A DNA stretch of 60,435 bases from JBMNOU01 sp050943215 (lineage in GTDB: Bacteria > Bacillota > Clostridia > Christensenellales > SZUA-584). The position numbers were made by a program, and so were the translations under genes. The notes under the pieces are model-generated. The model had not been told where the DNA came from, ran no database searches, and was given only the letters and a program-made list of their open reading frames with translations. The DNA is taken from assembly GCA_050943215.1 (NCBI GenBank), contig JBMNOU010000005.1, positions 1 to 60,435 on the forward strand, given 5' to 3'. Of the stretch, positions 25,375 to 33,192 are shown in pieces; the stretch's first letter is position 1, and the number at the start of each line of letters is the position of its first letter.

Positions 25375-25567
25375 GAGGAGCTCATTAAAAAGTAAAATTA
25401 CTATAATAAACAATATGATTCTTTTAGGTACAAAATGAGCAAGAATTCATTTTATAAAAAAGGGGATCGTGACATTGTGAAAAGCTTTTAATATCATTTA
25501 TAATTATAGCTGTCCATTTCGGTTGCAAAATTGTTTGTTCAGCGTCTTTAAGTAAATTCAATAAAAA

Positions 25568-26659
25568 TCATTTATATGAGGCTTTTCCCATATCTCTTAA
25601 CAGCTGCTTCATTCCCGATGAAAAAACCAGCTGATTACCCGCCATTACCCACAGCGCCTCAACATCTTGCATGCTTTCTGCAAACTCAATGCTTTGCTCG
25701 GGTGGCATCAAAAAAAGCACTGTCGATAAAACGTCGGCTTTCAATGAATCTTTTGTCACGACCGTAACGGCTTTATAATAATCGGCCGGCATCAGCGTTT
25801 GTGGATCGATTAAATGATGGTAAGACTTATCGCCTACAGTATAATATCTCTCGTAACTGCCGCTTGAAACAACCGATGTATTGGTCACAAACGCAACATC
25901 CAACAAGTTCTCCTCATTAGTCGAATATTGAAGGAGGCTGTCCGGGTCTTTAATACCAACGCCCCATTTGCTACGCACACCATCTTTGGGAATACCAATG
26001 GCGCGTATATTACCACCCGCGCTTATGAGTATCGAATCATATTCTTTTTCGATCAACTGAGCGGCAATCGCTTCGACAGCATATCCTTTCGCGACTGCCC
26101 CGACATCAAGACACATATTTTTTTCTGTTAGGTATACCGTTAAGGCTTGTTCATCAATGATAACACCATCGATATTCGTATACTCTTTCGCATTACGCAA
26201 TTCATCAATCGGGGGCACTTTAGCGGATGCTGGGTTAGCCAGTCCGGTTTCTCGATATGTGTGCCAAATATTAAGCACCGGACCTAATGCGATATTGATA
26301 ACGCCATTTGTTTCCTGATACCATAATTTCGCCTGTTGCAGCAGATAAATAATCCTTTCATCTACTTCTACAGGTTTTATACCAGCGTTATCATTTATCG
26401 TTTTAATATTGTTTATACCATCATAATTATGATAGATATCAAAAAGCTGATGATATTCTAAAAAACTGCTGTGCACGATACCGGACAATTGGTCAAATTC
26501 AGCCTCTGATTGCATGTATGCAATGACAGTTACAACAGTATCAAAAGTATCAAAAAAGTCGCTGCGGTATCTTTGGTAGCCACCATTAGAACCGCTACAT
26601 CCACCTGAGTACATTATTAATAAAATAAAACTAATTAATAAACAAATAATTTTTTTCAT
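25568..26659 (-). CDS. fmnB: FAD:protein FMN transferase lipoprotein (ApbE/FmnB)
   Basis: 363 residues. A lipoprotein signal ends at C21 (MYSGGC), so it acts on the outer face of the membrane. ApbE landmarks: FDTFDTVVTVIAY near the N-terminus, CLDVGAVAKGYAVEAI (about 178-193), GGNIRAIG, SGSYERYY and HHLIDPQTLMPA (flavin and metal site). It transfers FMN from FAD to a Thr or Ser of target proteins using Mg2+. Its substrate is most likely the lipoprotein encoded immediately upstream, which has two matching target motifs. Last gene of the minus arm of the electron-transfer locus; a hairpin separates it from pplA. Confidence 0.93.
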   Translation of the reverse strand: MKKIICLLISFILLIMYSGGCSGSNGGYQRYRSDFFDTFDTVVTVIAYMQSEAEFDQLSGIVHSSFLEYHQLFDIYHNYDGINNIKTINDNAGIKPVEVDERIIYLLQQAKLWYQETNGVINIALGPVLNIWHTYRETGLANPASAKVPPIDELRNAKEYTNIDGVIIDEQALTVYLTEKNMCLDVGAVAKGYAVEAIAAQLIEKEYDSILISAGGNIRAIGIPKDGVRSKWGVGIKDPDSLLQYSTNEENLLDVAFVTNTSVVSSGSYERYYTVGDKSYHHLIDPQTLMPADYYKAVTVVTKDSLKADVLSTVLFLMPPEQSIEFAESMQDVEALWVMAGNQLVFSSGMKQLLRDMGKASYK

Positions 26660-26684
26660 GGATCCTGCCGTTTTTAAAGAGAAA

Positions 26685-26709
26685 ATCCCTCTAAATAATT
26701 TAGAGGGAT
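26685..26709 (-). terminator. Hairpin between pplA and fmnB
   Basis: ATCCCTCTAAA and TTTAGAGGGAT are perfect 11-base arms around 3 bases; on the minus strand TTTTCTCTTT follows. It could partly terminate after pplA, giving more lipoprotein than transferase. Confidence 0.7.
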
Positions 26710-26731
26710 AACCCTTTAAGATTATTAAAAA

Positions 26732-27832
26732 CTATTTTGCGTTTTGTACGGCTTTTTGTACGGTATTGAGATAATCGTTAACATGGATCGTTACACTCGA
26801 CGTCAAATCCGCTTCCGCTGGAATTCCTTCATCAGTTGTCTTCATGCCCATGACTTCATCGATCGTTTTTCCGATTATCCACCTGCTCAGCTCATTAATT
26901 TGTTCGTACCATTCTTTCCCAATGCCTGAGGCTTTTTTCATGCCATATTCGTCACCTAGCTCTCCTTTTGTTTTAAGCTCTGCGGACAGGTCGGTTGTTA
27001 TTTTCCCCTGTGCGTTAACAGTTACTTTAACCTGCGCTGAATCGATCATGACGCCAACAATGACACCTTTGTCATCAACCGTCACCGCAGCCATCACATT
27101 ATCGGTCTGGCCCACTGCATCCGTACCGTTAGCAGCGCTCTTAGAACTTGCTAGTGAGACGGCATTGCCAAATCCGGTCTTGGTTTTGCCTGTAATCGCA
27201 ATACCAAAGTCTTTCGCGTTGTTCACTGCTTTTTGAACTGCGCGTAGGTAGTCTGTGACATTAATCGTTACGCTTGAAGTTAGGTCAGCCGCGGCTGGAG
27301 TCCCTCCTGCACTCAATTCCATCCCCATAATTTCACCTATTGTTTTACCAACCATCCAGCCTTCGAGTGCCGCCATCTGTTCGAACCATTCTTTTCCAAT
27401 CGACGAGGCTTTCTTCATCCCATATTCATTACCAAGCTCCACCTTGGTTTTGGGAGCGGTATTAATATCGGTTACCAGCTGGCCCTTCGTGTTAAAACTA
27501 ATTTTTGATTGCAACATATCGATCTTGACATTGACGATCTTATCACTCGCATCCAGTGTCACTGCTGCCATGACAATATCCGCCTCTGCCAGAGCATCGG
27601 CACCTTCAGAAACGCTCGCCGATTTAGCGATAGATATAACACTTCCAAGACCTGTCTTTAAGCTCGTGGGCATTTTAGTTTCGCCCTTTGGCGTTCCAGT
27701 TACCCCTCCTGTTATAACCGTTTCAGTTGCTGTCACCGTGGGTGATTCTTGTGGTCCTTTTTTTCCACAGCCAGCAAGCATAAACGAGAATGCCAAGGCA
27801 ACGATTAACACAGCGAACATTACTTTTTTCAT
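26732..27832 (-). CDS. pplA: PplA-like lipoprotein with two flavinylation domains
   Basis: 366 residues. Signal peptide with lipobox MLAGC; lipid-modified C22. After a Thr-rich linker come two tandem copies of one domain (about 55-205 and 215-366), each with GxGxxxSxA, EYGMKKAS(S/G)IGKEW, GKTIxE(I/V)MGM and ending in ADLTSSVTI. The last motif matches the ApbE target Dxx(S/T)xxT, giving T189 and T348 as likely FMN-threonine sites; the usual G-A is S-V here. In Listeria the PplA protein with two such domains is the surface electron carrier of flavin-based extracellular electron transfer. Neighbours fmnB, eetA and eetB support this. Confidence 0.88.
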   Translation of the reverse strand: MKKVMFAVLIVALAFSFMLAGCGKKGPQESPTVTATETVITGGVTGTPKGETKMPTSLKTGLGSVISIAKSASVSEGADALAEADIVMAAVTLDASDKIVNVKIDMLQSKISFNTKGQLVTDINTAPKTKVELGNEYGMKKASSIGKEWFEQMAALEGWMVGKTIGEIMGMELSAGGTPAAADLTSSVTINVTDYLRAVQKAVNNAKDFGIAITGKTKTGFGNAVSLASSKSAANGTDAVGQTDNVMAAVTVDDKGVIVGVMIDSAQVKVTVNAQGKITTDLSAELKTKGELGDEYGMKKASGIGKEWYEQINELSRWIIGKTIDEVMGMKTTDEGIPAEADLTSSVTIHVNDYLNTVQKAVQNAK

Positions 27833-27972
27833 TTACATTCTCCTTTACTATTTTTCGAATAAAATTCTCTACAATTTAAGGTTTCCAAATATTCGCTGTT
27901 TTATTACGAATTTCTGTTAAAGCAGTTATAGCAAACAACGCTAAGCGGAATGGATTACATTCCCAAATTATA

Positions 27973-28530
27973 TTAATTATTAGAGGAAAAGTAATATGAA
28001 CCTTCAAGATACCGCACAATAAATCCGTTTCTTTCCAGCTTGGTAAATAAAGGACCGGCTACCGCTGCCGTCAAGATACCGGTTCCAAGTCCAGCAAACA
28101 GCAAAATAGGCAGATAAGTACGAAGCAAATTTTCACCTAGCAAAACAGAAGCCGCAAGGATCTGGCCCACATTGTGAAAAGCCGCTCCTGCCATACTCAC
28201 ACCATATATCGAAAAAGTCTTGCCGTAAAACTTCTTGGTAAGTAGCATTGCGAAAAAAGCGAATGTACCCCCCGTAAGAGAAAAAAGCATAGAAATAACG
28301 CCGGAAAAAAGACCACCCAGCAAACACCGGACAACGAGTATTGTCCACGCCCCTAACGGGCCAATATAAAACAGAGCCATCATGGTGACCACATTCGCAA
28401 GCCCCAGCTTTATACCAGGCACCGGAACGATAGCGCCTATTGGAAATATTTTTTCTGTTATTGATAATGTGACCGCAACCGCTACAAGCAAACTGCTAAC
28501 CACTATTCTCTTTACATTAGTCTTTTTCAT
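27973..28530 (-). CDS. eetB: Gx transporter family membrane protein (EetB)
   Basis: About 185 residues from ATG 28530 (an ATG at 28587 would overlap eetA). Six helices of the ECF substrate-component-like Gx family: VPGIKLGLANVVTMMALFYIGP, RCLLGGLFSG, SLTGGTFAFFAML, GAAFHNVGQILAAS. In the Listeria extracellular electron transfer locus the homologue EetB, with EetA, is a membrane element needed for the process, with exact role unresolved; relatives also sit beside heptaprenyl synthase genes. Position between eetA and pplA fits. Confidence 0.88.
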   Translation of the reverse strand: MKKTNVKRIVVSSLLVAVAVTLSITEKIFPIGAIVPVPGIKLGLANVVTMMALFYIGPLGAWTILVVRCLLGGLFSGVISMLFSLTGGTFAFFAMLLTKKFYGKTFSIYGVSMAGAAFHNVGQILAASVLLGENLLRTYLPILLFAGLGTGILTAAVAGPLFTKLERNGFIVRYLEGSYYFSSNN

Positions 28531-28540
28531 ATTAAAAATC

Positions 28541-28915
28541 CTATTGCGCGATAATGTCGATTTCTCCTGTCCGTGCAGATTCCTCACCTACTATCTTGAT
28601 GAGTACACGATTGGGCAAGCATGCTGCAATATCGCCCACGCTATCAAGCCAGCCTGTGTTGATACATGTTTTATCATGGCAAGATGATTCAACGAAACGG
28701 ATCCGTCTTTTTTCGGCAACAATAACGATGTCCGTTCCCTCCAAAATAATTGTGGTCTGCTCGGTTATCCCGTCCAAATCAATTTTGTGTATCTCCTGAT
28801 CCTCTTTGATAACCACTGCAATCAATTCTAAGCAAGAACGGGTCTGAAATGTAATTAACAGCAGGACTGCTGCCGCAATAACTATTAGTCCTATTATAAT
28901 ATCTCCAAACTTCAT
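28541..28915 (-). CDS. eetA: NusG domain II-containing membrane-anchored protein (EetA)
   Basis: 124 residues. One N-terminal membrane helix (about 6-24) and a beta-barrel domain resembling NusG domain II. The signature SSCHDKTCINTGWL followed by AACLPNRVLI contains three cysteines that may form a redox or metal site. EetA proteins are a marker of flavin-based extracellular electron transfer loci. First gene of the minus arm; AAAGGAAACGAA precedes the ATG. The divergent dmkA starts 190 bases away. Confidence 0.9.
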   Translation of the reverse strand: MKFGDIIIGLIVIAAAVLLLITFQTRSCLELIAVVIKEDQEIHKIDLDGITEQTTIILEGTDIVIVAEKRRIRFVESSCHDKTCINTGWLDSVGDIAACLPNRVLIKIVGEESARTGEIDIIAQ

Positions 28916-29047
28916 TTCGTTTCCTTTTTGAGACTAGTACTGCTTTAACAGTATCGTATTGCTATTTTAGCATACTCTTAATCGTAAAACGATACAACAA
29001 TCGAAAAACAATAATCATTTTATGTCATTAATTATTCATTTTGGCAA

Positions 29048-29076
29048 TTGTTTTTTTTCGTTCCATTTGTTAATAT
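29048..29076 (+). promoter_or_regulatory. Possible promoter for dmkA-ndh2-dmkB
   Basis: TTGTTT (29048-29053), 17 bases, TAATAT (29071-29076), about 30 bases before the dmkA start. The divergent region also contains the palindrome ATCGTAAAACGAT (28981-28993), a candidate operator shared with the eetA arm. Confidence 0.45.
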
Positions 29077-29106
29077 TAATGGCATTAAATATATATCGGA
29101 TATGGT

Positions 29107-30048
29107 ATGAATAATCGGCAGTCAACATTGATAAAAGGGCTAATTCAAGTCGCCGATCCAAAGATCTGGATCGCATCTGTCATTCCACTTCTTACCGGCG
29201 GTGCTTTGGCATGGACCTTCGGGGTAAATACAAAATCATTAAGCCCCTTATGGTTCTTATTAGCGATGATTGGTGTATTTCTTGTGGAAACAGCAAAAAA
29301 TGCATTAAATGAGGTGGTTGATTACCAATCCGGCGTTGATCCCGGCGTGGATGAAGAACACCGAACGCCTTTCTCAGGCGGCAAAAAATCAATCGTTAAT
29401 GGGCTTCTAGACCTGACGCAGTGTCTTTATTTTGCACTGATCTGCTTTTTTCTGGCCTCGGTTATTGGCGTTTGCCTCACAATATTTGTGGAACCAAAAA
29501 TTTTCTGGATTGGTCTTGCGGGTTTTACGCTTGCTATTGTTTATAGCTTACCGCCATTTAAGCTTTGCTACCGCGGGTTTGGTGAATTCGCAGTGGGGAT
29601 TTCATTTGGACCTATAACCGTCATGGGCATCTACGTTTTGATTGAAGGACAATTTGCCTGGCTCCCTCTTCTTATATCGCTTCCAATTGCTTTTTTAATT
29701 ACGAACGTGCTTTGGATCAATCAATATCCTGACTATGAAGTGGATAAAATATATAATAAGCGAAATTGGGTCGTTCGGCTTGGGAAGAAAAAAGGCGTTT
29801 GGATTTATGCAGCGCTTTTTGCGATAAGTTATCTGTCTGAGGTTGCTGTAGCAATTTATTGTGCAAATTTTATTTGGCTTTTACCGCTGATAACTGCACC
29901 GATAGCAATTAAAGCAGTTAAAAATTGCTACGCACATTACGGTGATATTAAAAGATTAACCGCTTCTAATGCTGCTACGGTTAAGATCTACCAGCTGTTC
30001 GGCTTGTCTTTTATTATTTGTTCTATACTTGACGGAAAAGTTTTTTAA
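29107..30048 (+). CDS. dmkA: UbiA-family 1,4-dihydroxy-2-naphthoate prenyltransferase (DmkA)
   Basis: 313 residues with eight or nine membrane helices. The two Asp-rich motifs of the family are present: NEVVDYQSGVD (about 61-71) and NQYPDYEVDK (about 208-217), which hold the Mg-prenyl diphosphate. It joins a polyprenyl chain to dihydroxynaphthoate to make demethylmenaquinone. In the electron-transfer locus this paralogue makes a dedicated quinone pool for Ndh2. First gene of the plus arm; ndh2 follows after 18 bases. Confidence 0.9.
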   Translation: MNNRQSTLIKGLIQVADPKIWIASVIPLLTGGALAWTFGVNTKSLSPLWFLLAMIGVFLVETAKNALNEVVDYQSGVDPGVDEEHRTPFSGGKKSIVNGLLDLTQCLYFALICFFLASVIGVCLTIFVEPKIFWIGLAGFTLAIVYSLPPFKLCYRGFGEFAVGISFGPITVMGIYVLIEGQFAWLPLLISLPIAFLITNVLWINQYPDYEVDKIYNKRNWVVRLGKKKGVWIYAALFAISYLSEVAVAIYCANFIWLLPLITAPIAIKAVKNCYAHYGDIKRLTASNAATVKIYQLFGLSFIICSILDGKVF

Positions 30049-30066
30049 AAACATAGGAGAAAGATA

Positions 30067-31974
30067 ATGTCTAAAAAAGTTGTCATCGTTGGTGCCGGGT
30101 ACGCAGGTATCGAAACCGCTCTGAAACTTTATAAAAGAAGCAAAAAGGAAGATATTGATATTACCATACTGGATAGGAATCCGTTCCATACACTGCTTAC
30201 AGAGATTCATGAAGTCGCGGGAAACAGGGTATCTGAGGATTCAGTCAAGGTCCCGCTCAAAGAGGTCTTCAAAAATACGCGTGTCAGGCTGGTTATTGAC
30301 AACGTTCAAAAATATGATTTCGAAGAAAGAAAGGTGGTCTCCCAAAACCATGAATATCCATACGATTATTTAGTGATATCAATCGGATCTACGCCGAACT
30401 ATTTTGGGATACCCGGTCTAGAAGAGTACGGTCTCCCTCTGTGGTCGGTAAGTGACGCAATAACGGTCAGAGATCATATCAAACGCTGTTTCTACGAGGC
30501 GGAAACCGAAGAAGATCCAGAGCGGAGAAAACGCCTTCTCACGTTTGTTGTGGGCGGCGCAGGTTTTACCGGAGTGGAAATGATCGGTGAACTTGCGCAA
30601 TGGACGAAAAAGCTATATAGACAGTATAATATTGACCGCAATGATATAAGGCTTGTCATCATTGACATGCTTCCCCGTGTTCTTAATAATCTCTGCGAAA
30701 AAAATTCTAATAAAGCACACGAGTACATGCAAAAGAAGCTTGGCATAGAAGTTATACTTAAAACTGCGATTAAAAACGTAACACCTGATTCGGTTGATCT
30801 AGGTACCCGCCAGATCAACACGCGTACGCTTATATGGGCCGCCGGTGTCAGAGCCGCAATGGATGTCGAGAATATTAATCTTGAAAAAGGCCCAGCCAGA
30901 AGGCTTATTGTTGACGAATACTGCCGTACAAAATATCCGAACGTTTTTGCGGTGGGTGATGTCGGCGCGCTGGTAGACGAGAAGGGAAAGCCATATCCGG
31001 CAATGGTCGAGAATGCTATCCAAACAGGCGATGGCGTCGCGGAAAATATTTTAAATGATCTTAAAGGCAAAGACCCCAAGCCGGTAAAAGTCAAGCTGCA
31101 TGGTGTGATGGTAAGCATTGGCAACTATTATGCTGTCGCTGATTTAATGGGCGTTCGGCCACCGCGATGGATCTCGGTTTTTATGAAATACATTGTGAAC
31201 GTACATTATCTTCACGGCATACTCGGAATTAAAGGCGTCTGGCATTATTTACACGACGAAATACTGCACCGTAAACAGCACAAACGTTTCCTTCAACGTA
31301 ACTATACCAAAACAATTCAGGCATGGTGGCTTGTTCCTCTGCGGCTATTCCTTGGATGGACCTGGTTCTATGAAGGTGTGGAAAAAATATGGGACGGATG
31401 GCTGAACTACCCGAAATTAGCTAGTTTTTTAGGGTATGCCATATCAGGTGCCGATGCGGCATCTTCTGCGACCGCCGCGGAAGCGGTTACAGGCGCTACT
31501 GGAGCTGTGGCGGGTGCTGCAGAGATCGAAAAGCTTATGAATATTGACCTTGGCATTATAGGATTCTTCCTGGAAAGAGCGGGCCAGGGTGCACCTCTCG
31601 TTTTTCGCGTAAAATTTTTTCTGGTTGACTGGATACTCAACGGCTGGGTACTCGCAACGGATGGTTGGGCGATGTTTTTTCAGGTACTTATCGTTATACT
31701 CGAAATGCTCATCGGTCTTGCGATATTTTCAGGAACTTTTACGTTCTTGTCTTCAGTTGTTTCGCTTGGGCTGCTCGCAATGTTTATCACGTCTACCGGC
31801 ATGTATTCGACCGAATGGTGGATGCTGTTTGCAAGTATCGCAGTTGCCGCCGGTGCCGGCCGTGCTTTCGGGCTTGATCATTGGCTTCTTCCTTATATCG
31901 GAAGAGTATGGGATGCGACAAAAAAGAACGGCCGTTTAATATTGACGTTCGGGGAAAAGAGGTTGGAGAAGTAA
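30067..31974 (+). CDS. ndh2: Type II NADH dehydrogenase with C-terminal membrane domain (Ndh2)
   Basis: 635 residues. Residues 1-410 form the FAD/NADH oxidoreductase: FAD motif VGAGYAGIETA (9-19), NADH motif VVGGAGFTGVE (about 162) and FAVGDVG. Unlike ordinary Ndh2 (about 400 residues) it has a C-terminal extension (about 420-610) with four membrane helices, the type described for the extracellular electron transfer locus. Between its first two helices is a small-residue loop (460-486) with DAASSAT (463-469) and AEAVTGAT (471-478), similar to ApbE flavinylation targets. It should pass electrons from NADH to the membrane quinone or a flavin on the outside. Confidence 0.93.
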   Translation: MSKKVVIVGAGYAGIETALKLYKRSKKEDIDITILDRNPFHTLLTEIHEVAGNRVSEDSVKVPLKEVFKNTRVRLVIDNVQKYDFEERKVVSQNHEYPYDYLVISIGSTPNYFGIPGLEEYGLPLWSVSDAITVRDHIKRCFYEAETEEDPERRKRLLTFVVGGAGFTGVEMIGELAQWTKKLYRQYNIDRNDIRLVIIDMLPRVLNNLCEKNSNKAHEYMQKKLGIEVILKTAIKNVTPDSVDLGTRQINTRTLIWAAGVRAAMDVENINLEKGPARRLIVDEYCRTKYPNVFAVGDVGALVDEKGKPYPAMVENAIQTGDGVAENILNDLKGKDPKPVKVKLHGVMVSIGNYYAVADLMGVRPPRWISVFMKYIVNVHYLHGILGIKGVWHYLHDEILHRKQHKRFLQRNYTKTIQAWWLVPLRLFLGWTWFYEGVEKIWDGWLNYPKLASFLGYAISGADAASSATAAEAVTGATGAVAGAAEIEKLMNIDLGIIGFFLERAGQGAPLVFRVKFFLVDWILNGWVLATDGWAMFFQVLIVILEMLIGLAIFSGTFTFLSSVVSLGLLAMFITSTGMYSTEWWMLFASIAVAAGAGRAFGLDHWLLPYIGRVWDATKKNGRLILTFGEKRLEK

Positions 31975-31993
31975 CCCTTCGGAGGTATAAAGA

Positions 31994-32989
31994 GTGTGGG
32001 AAAATCTGCCCGCGTTAAAATTAGAACTTGAGATATTCGAACAGGCCATGCAGGCTCAATTTAATACCATAAAAATTAACAATTCCTATCTTGACAAGCT
32101 TTCATTAAACGTTATAAAAAGCGGCGGAAAAAGGCTTCGACCAGCAATGATGTTTGCTTCGGCTATGCTGGGCGAATATGACCGCAGCAAGGTATTGCAC
32201 GCCGCAATGAGCATCGAGCTACTGCATACTGCAACCCTGGTTCATGACGATATTATTGATAATGCAAAGATACGGCGCAATTCTCCCACAATATATGCAA
32301 GAAAAGGCGTTAATACTGCTATATTTGTAGGAGATTACATTTATGTGAAATCTATACTAGCGCTTGCGGAGGCCAACCTTCCTATTATGTATCTACGGGA
32401 GTTGGCAAAAGCGATAGAAGCCATCTGTATTGGTGAAGTAGAGCAATTCCGGAGCCGGGGTACCATTCCCACTTTCAGAACATATCTTTCTAGAATAACG
32501 CGTAAAACCGGAGTTTTATTTGCGGCATCCTGTGCAATAGGCGCTCGTCTTAGCGGACTTTCTGAGGACCTGATTAAACGTGCTGCACGGTTTGGAGGCT
32601 ATTACGGAATCGCATTTCAGATTAGAGACGATCTTATGGATATCATTGGTAATCCAAAAACGATTGGCAAACCAGTAGGCAATGACCTTAAAGAAGGAAT
32701 CATCACGCTTCCTATACTTCTCGCTGGCGCAAAAAACCAGCATACCCGTAAACATCTAGAATTGTTTTTAAATGCGTTTGATAAAAAAAGGCCCTCGAAT
32801 AGGGATGTTTCACGCTTACTGAACGATGTAGTAAAAGCAGACGGCGTTAACGATGCAGAAGTCATCCTTAAGAAATATATCGATAAAGCACGTCATTTTT
32901 TGCAGAAACTGCCGGATACGCCTGGCAAAGATATGCTTTCATATATATTAAAATTTACATTCATTGATTTCATTGGAGATAAAGAGTGA
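31994..32989 (+). CDS. dmkB: Polyprenyl diphosphate synthase (DmkB)
   Basis: 331 residues, trans-prenyltransferase fold. First Asp-rich motif VHDDIIDNAKIRR (DDxxD, about 80-84), second FQIRDDLMDIIG (DDxxD, about 213-217), and GGKRLRPAM for substrate. It makes the long isoprenoid chain used by DmkA. The start is GTG at 31994, 8 bases after GGAGG. Last gene of the plus arm, 20 bases after ndh2. Confidence 0.92.
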   Translation: MWENLPALKLELEIFEQAMQAQFNTIKINNSYLDKLSLNVIKSGGKRLRPAMMFASAMLGEYDRSKVLHAAMSIELLHTATLVHDDIIDNAKIRRNSPTIYARKGVNTAIFVGDYIYVKSILALAEANLPIMYLRELAKAIEAICIGEVEQFRSRGTIPTFRTYLSRITRKTGVLFAASCAIGARLSGLSEDLIKRAARFGGYYGIAFQIRDDLMDIIGNPKTIGKPVGNDLKEGIITLPILLAGAKNQHTRKHLELFLNAFDKKRPSNRDVSRLLNDVVKADGVNDAEVILKKYIDKARHFLQKLPDTPGKDMLSYILKFTFIDFIGDKE

Positions 32990-33192
32990 AAAGCGTATAC
33001 TTCGAATAAACCATAATGATTGCACAGGGCGTAGATGTTTACGTAGGTTAAACAGCTTCTCAGGCCAACAAAGTTACGCCATCTTATGCAGACTCTTTTG
33101 CACTCTATTTTAGGTAAAAATTTGGGTTCTATAAAACCTCCCTTCACCATAGCCTCGCTTTCTGACAGGAAAGCAGCATCCTACCCTAATAA

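Larger units (their letters stand above)
25135..25567. other. Intergenic with hairpins, no protein gene
   Basis: Downstream of fmnB on the minus strand. It holds a long imperfect inverted repeat (25278-25374) and a terminator (25252-25280), annotated separately. No frame longer than about 20 codons with a ribosome site was seen. Confidence 0.5.
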
